The translations under genes and the position numbers were made by a program. From contig NZ_FMAR01000003.1 in assembly GCF_900094705.1 (NCBI RefSeq), positions 372,001-436,000 on the forward strand: a DNA stretch of 64,000 bases, in the 5' to 3' direction. How positions within the stretch are numbered: position 1 is the stretch's first letter; every line of letters begins with the position of its first letter. This document shows positions 26,101 to 35,117 of the stretch, piece after piece. A model generated the notes under the pieces. That model did not search any database. It was not told the origin of the DNA and worked only from the letters and a program-made list of their open reading frames with translations. The DNA is from Chitinophaga costaii. GTDB taxonomy: Bacteria; Bacteroidota; Bacteroidia; Chitinophagales; Chitinophagaceae.

Positions 26101-26919
26101 ATGAAACATTTGTTGGTGATTTTCTGCGTGATATTACGCGGATGCGCATTTGCGCAGGTATTATGGCCCGTGGGAAAAGACCCGGGGCTGGGCGTTTATA
26201 GCCATCATTTTCAACAAGTATTTGCCACGGTGCAGCATCCGGCGGCCTTGGCATGGCAGGGCAGTTTTACAGCGGGGATTTATGCGGAGCGCAGGTTTAT
26301 GCTGGAGGCTACCAATGCATATGCCGCAGCCATTGCATTGCCGGCGGGGCCGGGCGGCTTTGGACTTAATATGCAGCACTTCGGTTATTCGGATTACCGG
26401 GAGCAGCAGGTGGGCTTTGGTTACGGGCGTCACCTGGGCAAGCTGGTAGACATAGGCTTGCAGGTAGATTATTTTGTGAAATCAATTGCCGGGTATGGGC
26501 AGGCTGCGGTAACTACTTTTAACGGTGGGGTGATGGTGCATATCAGCCCCCAGGTGCATGTGGGGGTAGATGTATTTAACCCCGTTCGCAAAAGACTATA
26601 TAAGCTGGGAGAAGAACAATTGGCGGCCATGTGTACCGTGGGGGCAGGTTACGAAGCATCGCAATGGTATGTAAGCGCCGTGGCCACTGCTACAGCAGGA
26701 CAGCCCCTGCTCACGCGGGTGGCTTGTACCTATGTGCTGGTAAAACAACTGGCCTTGGAGGCCGGCATCGCTACCAATGCGCAATATAATTTTGCAGGTG
26801 TGTCGCTGCGCTTATCACATCTGCGTATAGACGTAGCCGGTAGTTATCATCCACAACTGGGCATTACACCGGCGGCTACGCTCATCTGGCGCGGCACGCC
26901 ACGGGACGCCACGCCATAG
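26101..26919 (+). CDS. Probable outer-membrane beta-barrel protein
   Basis: A 272-aa protein with a signal peptide ending near CAFAQ. The mature part alternates short beta-strands and turns, with glycine and aromatic residues typical of Bacteroidota outer membrane proteins of the PorV/PorQ-like or FadL-like kind: NLMQHFGYSDYREQQ-type strands, GFGYGRHLGKLVDIGLQ, and a C-terminal strand ITPAATLIWRG. I cannot name the family. The HhH/beta-barrel gene follows after 105 bp on the same strand, and the two are probably functionally linked. Two similar short sequences (CTATCATTTT) precede the gene at about 26050-26080. Confidence 0.65.
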   Translation: MKHLLVIFCVILRGCAFAQVLWPVGKDPGLGVYSHHFQQVFATVQHPAALAWQGSFTAGIYAERRFMLEATNAYAAAIALPAGPGGFGLNMQHFGYSDYREQQVGFGYGRHLGKLVDIGLQVDYFVKSIAGYGQAAVTTFNGGVMVHISPQVHVGVDVFNPVRKRLYKLGEEQLAAMCTVGAGYEASQWYVSAVATATAGQPLLTRVACTYVLVKQLALEAGIATNAQYNFAGVSLRLSHLRIDVAGSYHPQLGITPAATLIWRGTPRDATP

Positions 26920-27024
26920 CACATACGCATGTGAGGCTTCCTATGCGGATTTACTTCAGCATTTTTACCTAACCTCCATATTCATCCCTGAAAAAAAATC
27001 ATTCATCGTTATACCCCATCGTCC

Positions 27025-29061
27025 ATGAAAACTGTACTGTTCCTTCTCGCTGGCATTTTTGCCTGCGCACGGGTACTCGCGCAGCAGCCCGAAACACAGC
27101 CCTACATCACCGAAAACCAGTTTGAAGAAGAAAGTGCCCGCACAGACGCTATTCCGCAAGAAGATGGGCAGTGGCAGGACCAGGAGGCTTACCGCCGCCG
27201 TCCTTTGCAACTGAACAAAGCCAGCGCTGGGGAACTGGCTTCCCTGGGCATGCTTACGCCTTGGCAGATTACGGCGTTGCTGCGTTACCGTGATACCCTT
27301 GGAGCGTTTATCAGCTTATATGAACTGCAAGCTATTCCTGGTTTTGACCAGTCCACCATTGAGCGCTTACTACCCTTTGTACAGGTGGGTTACGACCTGG
27401 ACCCGCATATCAACTGGCGTACCAGGCTTACCCAGGGCAGTACCAGCATGTTACTGCGCTACACCCGCACCATGGAAGCGGCCAGGGGATACCAGGCGGC
27501 AGATAGCGTCGCGCCACATTACCTGGGTAGCCCAGATGGTTTGCAACTGCGTTACCGTTACAACCATCCAGGTTATGCGAGTTATGGACTTGTGATGCAA
27601 AAAGACGCGGGGGAGCAGTGGTTTCAAGGTGCGGAAAAGCAGGGCTTCGATTTTTACAGCGCCCATGCTGCTATAAAAAACGACAAGGCCCTGGCGGCCC
27701 TCCTGCTGGGCGACTATACGGTGAACATGGGGCAGGGGCTTGTAAACTGGCAGGCACAGGCCTTTGGCAAAAGCGCCGGCGTGATGAACGTAGAGCGGCA
27801 GGGCGACTTGTTGCGGCCTTATGCCTCCGCAGGTGAATATTATTTTTACCGCGGGGCTGCCATTACCCTGCGGGCAGGCCACTGGCGATGCACTGCTTTT
27901 GCATCCAGCCGTAAGTTGGACGGCAATGCTGTGACTGATACCCTCGGCATAAACTATATTACCTCCCTGGTGGCCAGCGGCTACCACCGCTCAGAAAATG
28001 AACTAAACCAGCGACAGCAGGTGAGGCAATATACAATGGGTGGCAACATAGGACTGCACTATCGAACCTGGCAATGGGGGCTGAATGTGTTGTACAACCA
28101 CCTTTCGCAGCCGCTGCAAAAACGGGCCTATCCTTATAACCGGTTCGAATTTGCTGGCCAGGCGCTGGGCAATGCCAGTGTAGACTATAGCGGTAACTGG
28201 CGCAACCTGCATTTCTTTGGAGAAGTAGCTGCCAGCGATAACCGCCGTTTTTCTATGATACAGGGGCTACTGGCTGCCGTGGCGCCTGCGATAGACCTGG
28301 CACTGGTGTACCGGCATTACGACCGGGCCTATCAAAGCCTGTATGCCAATGCCTTCGGCGAATCTTTTCGCCCGGCCAATGAAAGCGGTGTATATAGTGC
28401 GCTCACCTGGCGGCTCTTTAAGCCACTTACGCTCAATGCTTACTTCGATGCATTCCGCTTTCCCTGGCTGAAATACCGTGTGAATGCGCCCTCGGCGGGC
28501 AACGACCTGCAAGGGAGCTTGTTATATGCACTGTCTAAAAAAAGTAGTGTTTACATGGGTTATCATCACAAAACCCATGACCAGAACTTGGCGGTGGCAG
28601 CGCAGGGGCTAACGCCGGTATGGCCCGCACATACTTTCGGATGGCGGTGGCAGTCCATAGTGGCATGTTCCCCGGCGTTCACCTGGAAAATGCGGGTGCA
28701 AACATCGACCTACCGCCATGGTAGCGAACATGCCGCCGGATGGATGTTGTATGAAGAAGGCAGTCGCCAGTGGAAACGATTCACGCTAACCGGAAGAATC
28801 ACTTTATTTAATACGGATAATTCCGACGCAAGGATCTACATCAATGAAACGAGTATGCTGTATAGTTATGATATTGCGCAGCTATATGGGAAAGGATATA
28901 CCTGGTATGTGCAGGCGCGATACAAAACAAAACACTTTACCTGCTGGTGCCGTTTGCGCCAGGCGCACTATAGCGATGCAGATCATATTGGCAGTGGATG
29001 GGATGAAATAAAAGGGCCTAACAAAACAGCTTTACAGGTACAGGTAGAATACCGGATGTAG
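27025..29061 (+). CDS. Helix-hairpin-helix domain fused to an outer-membrane-type beta-barrel
   Basis: A 678-aa protein with a signal peptide ending near RVLAQQ. After an acidic linker, residues about 55-115 form two ComEA-like helix-hairpin-helix units: LQLNKASAGELASLGMLTPWQ... and ISLYELQAIPGFDQSTIERLLPFV. The remaining ~550 residues are long amphipathic beta-strands rich in Tyr, Trp and Arg, ending in TALQVQVEYRM, as expected for a large outer-membrane barrel. HhH units of this kind usually bind DNA without sequence preference or act as protein-protein modules. Genes of this architecture occur in Bacteroidota and are annotated only by the HhH domain. A role in DNA handling at the envelope is inference. 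Confidence 0.8.
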   Translation: MKTVLFLLAGIFACARVLAQQPETQPYITENQFEEESARTDAIPQEDGQWQDQEAYRRRPLQLNKASAGELASLGMLTPWQITALLRYRDTLGAFISLYELQAIPGFDQSTIERLLPFVQVGYDLDPHINWRTRLTQGSTSMLLRYTRTMEAARGYQAADSVAPHYLGSPDGLQLRYRYNHPGYASYGLVMQKDAGEQWFQGAEKQGFDFYSAHAAIKNDKALAALLLGDYTVNMGQGLVNWQAQAFGKSAGVMNVERQGDLLRPYASAGEYYFYRGAAITLRAGHWRCTAFASSRKLDGNAVTDTLGINYITSLVASGYHRSENELNQRQQVRQYTMGGNIGLHYRTWQWGLNVLYNHLSQPLQKRAYPYNRFEFAGQALGNASVDYSGNWRNLHFFGEVAASDNRRFSMIQGLLAAVAPAIDLALVYRHYDRAYQSLYANAFGESFRPANESGVYSALTWRLFKPLTLNAYFDAFRFPWLKYRVNAPSAGNDLQGSLLYALSKKSSVYMGYHHKTHDQNLAVAAQGLTPVWPAHTFGWRWQSIVACSPAFTWKMRVQTSTYRHGSEHAAGWMLYEEGSRQWKRFTLTGRITLFNTDNSDARIYINETSMLYSYDIAQLYGKGYTWYVQARYKTKHFTCWCRLRQAHYSDADHIGSGWDEIKGPNKTALQVQVEYRM

Positions 29062-29789
29062 GATGATGGTAGGTAACGTGCGCGGAAAGCCGCGCCAGTA
29101 GCCTATGACGGCCACTGCATAATTACCGCAGCAGCCGTAAGCGGATCATTTTTATAAAAGACCAATTCTTGTCATTGTCTACTATCTACATAGGTTATAC
29201 ATATTTTAATTATATTAATGTTAAACCCTTGTTAATTTTTATTTGTTTAAACAATGTTTTTTTATACCTTGCATTAGTACCAAAATCTAAAACGAAGCTT
29301 TCGTGTGTGTTTGATTTGTTAATAGTGTTTCAATAAGATCAACAACGAAATTTAAAATATCGATCAACAAAATTGTTAGAAGAACCTGGTAACAACAAAA
29401 TTTGTGTAAGACTATTTGCTTTACCCTGATGCTATAAATCAGTCTGCCAAGTATTTTGGATAATGTATACCGTTTGTCAATCAATAGCTCAATCATTTAA
29501 TGCGCTAACAACAAAATCAATTATATAACCCGATTCGTTTGACCTGTGCTTAATCGCTACCATGGCGTATTATTGGTGTTGAACATTTCAATCAAAATCT
29601 AAACGCTCTACATGCACACTATTGGAAAAATAGTACTGAAAGGTTTGTAACGCAGTTTTATTTCCACCCAAATGTATATGCTGTGCCATGTGCACAAATC
29701 AATGCGAAGGCGTTGGTCATGGACATGGGCATACCCCTTGATCTCTAAGTTTTTTTACATAGTTCATTAACCAAAATTTAAATCTTTTT
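29062..29789 (+). promoter_or_regulatory. Long AT-rich regulatory region upstream of susC/susD
   Basis: No credible gene lies in this 728-bp stretch. A candidate promoter is TTTG at 29242-29245, 19 nt, then TACCTTG at 29265-29271 (imperfect -7). That would give a leader of about 500 nt. Four similar direct repeats of the form A-A/T-C-A-A-C-R-A-A-A-T occur at 29341, 29363, 29391 and 29507. A TAAGTTTT stretch near 29747 is a second, weaker -7-like site. A small minus-strand open frame here has no recognisable family. Confidence 0.45.
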
Positions 29790-32700
29790 ATGAAAAGAGC
29801 ACTACTCTTTTTCACCATGCTTATGGTGGCTGCAACCATGGTCTACGCCCAGCAGCACCAGGTGTCCGGGAAGGTTACTGGCAGTGATGGCGCTGCAGTT
29901 CCTCTTGCCACTGTCCAGGTAAAAGGTACCACCACTGGTACCACAGCGGATGCTAATGGCGTTTTTACATTGACGGTAAACCCCAGCGACATCCTGGTAA
30001 TAAGAAGCGTAGGATTTCAATCACAGGAAGTCAGGGTAGGCAATGGCGGCACTCTCAATGTTATATTGACGCCAGATAACGCCAGCCTCCAGGAAGTGGT
30101 GGTTACGGCGCTCGGTATCCGGAGAAATAAAAATGAGCTGCCTTACGCTGCACAAACGGTAACTGCCGAAGAGCTAAACCGGACCCGCGATGCAAACGTA
30201 ACCAACTCACTTTCCGGTAAAGTATCCGGCCTGGAAATACGCCGCAATAACAGCCTGGGTGGTTCTACCAACATTGTGCTGCGGGGTAATAAATCGCTGA
30301 CCAATGATAACCAGGCTATGTTTGTGGTAGATGGTGTGCCGATAGACAATGCCAATACCAACAACCATGATTCCCGCACGGGTGCTGGTGGTTATGATTA
30401 TGGTAATGCGGCGGCAGACATTAACCCCGATGATATTGAATCGGTGAATGTACTGAAAGGCGCTGCTGCCAGTGCATTGTATGGTTCCCGCGCAGCAAAC
30501 GGGGTGATCATGATCACTACCAAAAAAGCAGCCAAAGGTGTAGGTGTTACCATCAACAGCGGGGTAACAAAAGGCTACATTGATAAATCTACCCTGCCTA
30601 AATACCAGCATGAATACGGTGCCGGTTATGGCGATTACTTCGATTATGGTGCCGATGATGTACCTATTGTACCTATGTATGATGATGCTTCCCTGGGTCA
30701 TAAATTTGATCCTTCCATGCAGGTGTATACCTGGGAATCGTTTGATCCTACAGATAAAAATTATGGCAAGTCTGTGCCCTGGGTGGCCGCTTCCCATGGC
30801 CCCAACTCCTTTTACCTGAACCCTACATCCACCAACAACAGTGTTACCATTAATTCCGGAGGAGAAAAAGGATACTTTAAACTGGGGTACACCAAAAGCA
30901 TAGAAGATGGCATCCTGCCAAATTCACAACTGAAAAAAGACCTGGTAAACTTCGGCGCTTCTTACGATGTAACCGACAAGCTTACCGCCAGCGCCAATGC
31001 AAACTTTACTCGGCAGACGGGCCTGGGCCGTTATGGTACCGGGTATGGGCTGAACAACGTATCGAGCAACCTGCGCCAGTGGTGGGAAATGAATACCGAT
31101 CTTAAATCGCAGAAAGATGCTTACTTCCGGACCAAACAAAATGATACCTGGAACCGCAATGGTGCAGACGACCCGGTGCCGGCCTATTGGGACAATCCCT
31201 ATTTTGTGCGGTATGAAAACTATGAGAACGATTCCCGCAACCGCATCTTCGGCAACGTAGCCTTGAATTATAAATTTGCTCCATGGTTTAGCGTAATGGG
31301 CCGTGTATCGGTAGATCATTACAATGAAATACAGGAAGAACGTATTGCCAAAGGCAGTATCAACGTTTCGCAATACCAGCGTTTTAACCATGAATACAAT
31401 GAGTACAACTACGACCTGCTGCTGAACTTCCAGCACACCTTTGCTTCCGGCCTGTCGCTGAAAGGGCTGATCGGGGGCAACGTTCGCCGCAATACGCAGT
31501 CTTCCATCCTGGCCTCTACCAACGGAGGCCTGCTGATAGATCGCCTGTACTCCCTGACCAATACGGCCAACCCCATGCAGGCGCCCACTGAAACAGATTC
31601 CACGTTTGAAGTGGATGGTATCTTTGCCTCCGGCACCGTAGGTTGGAAAGACTTGCTCTTCCTGGATATTACCGGTCGCCGCGATAAGGCTTCTACCTTG
31701 CCGGCCAATAACAATACCTACTATTACCCCTCCGCTTCCCTGGGTTTTGTATTCTCCAAATTGATGCCCAGTGCTACCTGGCTGTCTTATGGTAAACTGC
31801 GCGCCAACATTGCAGAAGTGGGCAACAGCGGAACTCCTTATCTGATCCAGGATTACTACGATGTACCCACCGGTATTAATGGTACGCCGCTGGCATCTGT
31901 AAGAAATACCAAAAACAATCCCGACCTGAAACCGGAAAGAACCATCAGCCATGAATTTGGCCTGGAAGCTGCTTTCCTGAACAACCGGGTAGGCTTTGAC
32001 TTCTCTTATTACAACCAGCGCTCCATTGACCAGATCGTACCCTTACCCGTATCTAACGCTACCGGATATACGTATAAAGTGATTAATGCCGGTACGATCG
32101 TAAACAAAGGTATTGAGCTTTCTGCTTACGTAACGCCGGTGAAGACCAAGGATTTCAGTTGGACGTTAAACCTGAACTTTGCCCGCAACCGCAACCGTGT
32201 TACAGAGCTGAATGGTACGGACGTACTGCAACTCCTGGATGCACAGGGCGGCGTAACCATCAATGCCACCAAGGGAGAGGCCTATGGTAACATCCGGGGT
32301 ACAGACTATGTATACCTGAACGGACAGCGGGAAGTGGACGAAGACGGCCATTACGTATTTACCAGTACTTCCAACAATACTATCGGTAATGTAAGCCCTG
32401 ATTGGATAGGCGGCGTATCCAATACACTTAAATACAAAAACCTGTCCCTGAGTTTCCTGATAGACATTAAACATGGCGGCGATGTATTCTCGCTTGATAT
32501 GTATTATGGACTGGCTACCGGCTTGTACCAGGAAACGGCTGGGCTAAATGAACTGGGTGGAGAAAAAAGAGGTGATCCGAATAGCAATGGTGGTGTGCTG
32601 AATAAGGGTGTTACCGCAGATGGTAAGCCCAATACCAAACGTATTACCTATGCAGATTACGGAGAAGCTGGTTACTACTACAATCCCGATAAGGCTTTTG

Positions 32701-32954
32701 TGTACGATGCCAGCTACGTAAAATTGCGGGAAGTAGCACTCACCTTCTCCCTGCCTTCAAAATGGCTGTCGCATGTGAATGCATTTAAAGGCATAGATAT
32801 TAGCCTGCTGGGCCGTAACCTTTGGATTATTCATAAAAACCTGCCTTATTCCGATCCGGAAGATGGCCTGGGGTCGGGTAACCTGCAAGGCTACCAGGTA
32901 GGCGCATATCCTACCACCCGTAACATTGGTTTTAACGTTAAACTGAGATTCTAA
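29790..32954 (+). CDS. SusC/RagA family TonB-linked outer membrane protein
   Basis: A 1054-aa TonB-dependent transporter. A signal peptide ends at VYAQQ. Residues about 22-95 form the carboxypeptidase-D-regulatory-like domain (VSGKVTGSDGAAVPLATVQVKG...). A plug domain begins after the QEVVVTALGIRR segment typical of SusC proteins, with the plug motif NVLKGAAASALYGSRAANGVIMITTK. The long C-terminal barrel ends at NIGFNVKLRF. SusC proteins import oligosaccharides or peptides captured by the partner SusD lipoprotein, whose gene starts 17 bp downstream. No STN domain is seen, so FecI/FecR-type signalling through this protein is unlikely. The substrate is unknown because no degradative enzymes are encoded nearby. 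Confidence 0.96.
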   Translation: MKRALLFFTMLMVAATMVYAQQHQVSGKVTGSDGAAVPLATVQVKGTTTGTTADANGVFTLTVNPSDILVIRSVGFQSQEVRVGNGGTLNVILTPDNASLQEVVVTALGIRRNKNELPYAAQTVTAEELNRTRDANVTNSLSGKVSGLEIRRNNSLGGSTNIVLRGNKSLTNDNQAMFVVDGVPIDNANTNNHDSRTGAGGYDYGNAAADINPDDIESVNVLKGAAASALYGSRAANGVIMITTKKAAKGVGVTINSGVTKGYIDKSTLPKYQHEYGAGYGDYFDYGADDVPIVPMYDDASLGHKFDPSMQVYTWESFDPTDKNYGKSVPWVAASHGPNSFYLNPTSTNNSVTINSGGEKGYFKLGYTKSIEDGILPNSQLKKDLVNFGASYDVTDKLTASANANFTRQTGLGRYGTGYGLNNVSSNLRQWWEMNTDLKSQKDAYFRTKQNDTWNRNGADDPVPAYWDNPYFVRYENYENDSRNRIFGNVALNYKFAPWFSVMGRVSVDHYNEIQEERIAKGSINVSQYQRFNHEYNEYNYDLLLNFQHTFASGLSLKGLIGGNVRRNTQSSILASTNGGLLIDRLYSLTNTANPMQAPTETDSTFEVDGIFASGTVGWKDLLFLDITGRRDKASTLPANNNTYYYPSASLGFVFSKLMPSATWLSYGKLRANIAEVGNSGTPYLIQDYYDVPTGINGTPLASVRNTKNNPDLKPERTISHEFGLEAAFLNNRVGFDFSYYNQRSIDQIVPLPVSNATGYTYKVINAGTIVNKGIELSAYVTPVKTKDFSWTLNLNFARNRNRVTELNGTDVLQLLDAQGGVTINATKGEAYGNIRGTDYVYLNGQREVDEDGHYVFTSTSNNTIGNVSPDWIGGVSNTLKYKNLSLSFLIDIKHGGDVFSLDMYYGLATGLYQETAGLNELGGEKRGDPNSNGGVLNKGVTADGKPNTKRITYADYGEAGYYYNPDKAFVYDASYVKLREVALTFSLPSKWLSHVNAFKGIDISLLGRNLWIIHKNLPYSDPEDGLGSGNLQGYQVGAYPTTRNIGFNVKLRF

Positions 32955-32971
32955 ACACAACACCAGAAACG

Positions 32972-34444
32972 ATGAAAAGATTCAAACTTTGCCTGATATA
33001 CACCGTGGTGAGCGCTTTTATGGTATCCTGCACCAAACACCTGGAGGACCTGAACGTTATCACGAAAAGCCCGCAGGACGTATCTTACACCACCTTGTTC
33101 TCCGCTGCAGAACTGCGCCTGGTGAACCAGCTTACCGATGCGGATGAGAACTATAACGTATTCCGACTGCAATCGCAGTACTGGACGGAAACCACTTATG
33201 TGGATGAAGCCAATTACAACCTGAACTCTCGCGCTATTCCCGATCACATATGGGCCGCACTGTACCGCGATGTACTTCAGGACCTGGAGAGAGCTAAGAG
33301 CTTGCTGCCGGCTTCCGCCGATCCTACTTCCGCCACTAGCAAAAACCAACTGGCCATTATAGACGTGCTGGAAGTGTTTACCTACTCCACGCTGGTAAAC
33401 ATTTACGGTAATATTCCTTACAGCAAGGCGCTGGACATCAACAACGTGATGCCCACTTACGACGATGCTGCTACTATCTATGCTGACTTGTTTACCCGCC
33501 TCGACGCCGACATAGCAGCGCTTAGTACCAGTGGCGAGGGCTTTGGTAGCATAGACCTGATATACGGCACTACCGATGCGAAACTTAGCAACCAGGTGGA
33601 GCTATGGAAAAAGTTTGCCAATTCCCTGAAATTGAGAATGGCGCTTACAGTAGCGGATGTAGACGGTACCGCCGGACAGAAAGCGGCAGAAGCTGCGGCA
33701 GGCGTGTTCACCTCCGCCGCCGACAATGCGTCTTTTGCTTACTCCACCATTCCGCCCAATACAAATCCGGTGTGGGTGGCCCTGGTACAAAGTGGCCGTC
33801 ATGACTTTATCGGCACCAATACCTTAGTAGATATTCTCAATGCCCTCAATGATCCGCGCCTTCCTCAATTCTTTACAACGGTTCCCGGCTCGGACCCCGC
33901 CGTGTATGCCGGTGCGCCATATGGTGTAAAATCAGTATTCACCGACTGGTCTGGTCCCAGCCCGAAAGTAGAAGTGAAAGACCGTGAAGCCCTGGTATTG
34001 GATTATTCAGAGGTAGAATTTTACCTGGCGGAAGCAGCCGCCCGTGGTTACGCAGTAGGTGGCACGCCCGCCAGTCATTACAATGCAGGTATCAAAGCGT
34101 CTATCCTTTATTGGGGTGGTACGGAAGATGATTACGCCGCGTATGTTGCGCAACCATCTGTAGCCTATGCCACTGCCAGCGTTCCAAATGGCTGGAAAGG
34201 GGCCATTGGCACCCAATCCTGGATAGCTCACTACAACCGTGGTTATGAAGGATGGCTTTCCTGGAGAACGCTGGACTTCCCCCTCTTTAACGTTCCACCA
34301 AATGTAGACGACTATGCAGACATTCCGGTACGGTATACTTACCCGGTTACGGAACAGAACCTTAATAAGACCAACTATAATGCCGCTGCCGCCGCCATTG
34401 GAGGCGACGCTTTATCGACCAAGTTGTTTTGGGATAAATTTTAA
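32972..34444 (+). CDS. SusD/RagB family nutrient-binding outer membrane lipoprotein
   Basis: A 490-aa surface lipoprotein with a lipobox FMVSC (Cys near residue 20). The TPR-like helical SusD fold is visible in the N-terminal LEDLNVITKSPQDVSYTTLFSAAELRL, the IWAALYRDVLQDLERAKSLL helix, and the C-terminal EGWLSWRTLDFPLF. The pattern looks like the SusD-like_2 branch, often tied to peptide or mixed substrates. That substrate hint is only suggestive. It forms the capture lid for the SusC transporter encoded 17 bp upstream. A very strong terminator closes the two-gene operon. Confidence 0.93.
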   Translation: MKRFKLCLIYTVVSAFMVSCTKHLEDLNVITKSPQDVSYTTLFSAAELRLVNQLTDADENYNVFRLQSQYWTETTYVDEANYNLNSRAIPDHIWAALYRDVLQDLERAKSLLPASADPTSATSKNQLAIIDVLEVFTYSTLVNIYGNIPYSKALDINNVMPTYDDAATIYADLFTRLDADIAALSTSGEGFGSIDLIYGTTDAKLSNQVELWKKFANSLKLRMALTVADVDGTAGQKAAEAAAGVFTSAADNASFAYSTIPPNTNPVWVALVQSGRHDFIGTNTLVDILNALNDPRLPQFFTTVPGSDPAVYAGAPYGVKSVFTDWSGPSPKVEVKDREALVLDYSEVEFYLAEAAARGYAVGGTPASHYNAGIKASILYWGGTEDDYAAYVAQPSVAYATASVPNGWKGAIGTQSWIAHYNRGYEGWLSWRTLDFPLFNVPPNVDDYADIPVRYTYPVTEQNLNKTNYNAAAAAIGGDALSTKLFWDKF

Positions 34445-34463
34445 TCTAATCCATTTTTGCCCG

Positions 34464-34496
34464 AAAGGCCGCCAGCACCCTGCTGGCGGCCTTTTT
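34464..34496 (+). terminator. Strong intrinsic terminator after susD
   Basis: AAAGGCCGCCAGCA and TGCTGGCGGCCTTT form a perfect 14-bp stem with a 3-nt loop, ending in a T run. It ends the SusC/SusD unit. Confidence 0.92.
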
Positions 34497-34709
34497 ACTA
34501 TCTGTGACCTGGTAAATGGAGGCGCAATTATAGTGGGTTGTACCAGCTCACCTACTGGCCAGGAGGCGCTTTCAGTGTGTCAGTAAATATAAAAGGCATC
34601 GCCCCTGTAATACCTTATTCCAGGCTGACAAGGCTTTAGCAGAATATACATTAAAGTCTTAAAAATCATTGCATTTAAAAAAATAGGCCTCATTTGAAGT
34701 CTCTTTTTT

Positions 34710-34717
34710 TATTTTTG
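34710..34717 (+). promoter_or_regulatory. -7 element upstream of the DUF3467 gene
   Basis: TATTTTTG matches TAnnTTTG exactly and lies 21 nt before the ATG at 34739. The nearest TTTG (34693-34696) is only 13 nt upstream, shorter than usual, so the -33 part is uncertain. The site supports a start at 34739 over the upstream frame extension. Confidence 0.5.
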
Positions 34718-34738
34718 TACCGCGTTAAAAAAACCAAT

Positions 34739-35053
34739 ATGGATATTCAGGAAGAAGAGCAGCATCAATTAAACATAGAACTGAGCGAGGAGATGGCAGA
34801 AGGCACTTATGCTAACCTGGCCGTTATTACACATTCCAATGCAGAATTTGTAGTGGATTTTGTGAACGTAATGCCCGGATTGCCTAAGGCTAAAGTGAAG
34901 TCCCGCATTATTTTAACGCCGCAGCATGCCAAGCGTTTTATGAAGGCCATGCTGGAAAACATCAAAAAATATGAATCCGTGCATGGAACCATCCAGGACC
35001 AGGAGCCGGTATCCATGCCCATGAATTTTGGCGGGCCTTCCGCGCAAGCCTAG
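34739..35053 (+). CDS. DUF3467 family protein
   Basis: A 104-aa protein starting at MDIQEEEQHQLNIEL. The frame is open further upstream, but a promoter -7 box lies there. The core AEGTYANLAVITHSNAEFVVDFVNVMPG... followed by RIILTPQHAKRFMKAMLENIKKYE matches DUF3467, a small family with an all-beta N-part and a helix, common in Bacteroidota and other phyla. Its function is not known. It resembles secretion-chaperone-type small proteins only in general shape. The Ldh-family gene starts 64 bp after its stop codon. Confidence 0.88.
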   Translation: MDIQEEEQHQLNIELSEEMAEGTYANLAVITHSNAEFVVDFVNVMPGLPKAKVKSRIILTPQHAKRFMKAMLENIKKYESVHGTIQDQEPVSMPMNFGGPSAQA

Positions 35054-35117
35054 TGCTGGCGTAGCATTGCGGGCTTTGCCCGGTTTACATTTTTCAGCAT
35101 TACTGAGACTTCGCGTT

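Noticed and set aside
29287..29496. A 69-codon minus-strand open frame in the susC leader.
   Set aside because: The composition is that of AT-rich non-coding DNA, with no family and no promoter; the direct repeats in it are better explained as regulatory sequence.
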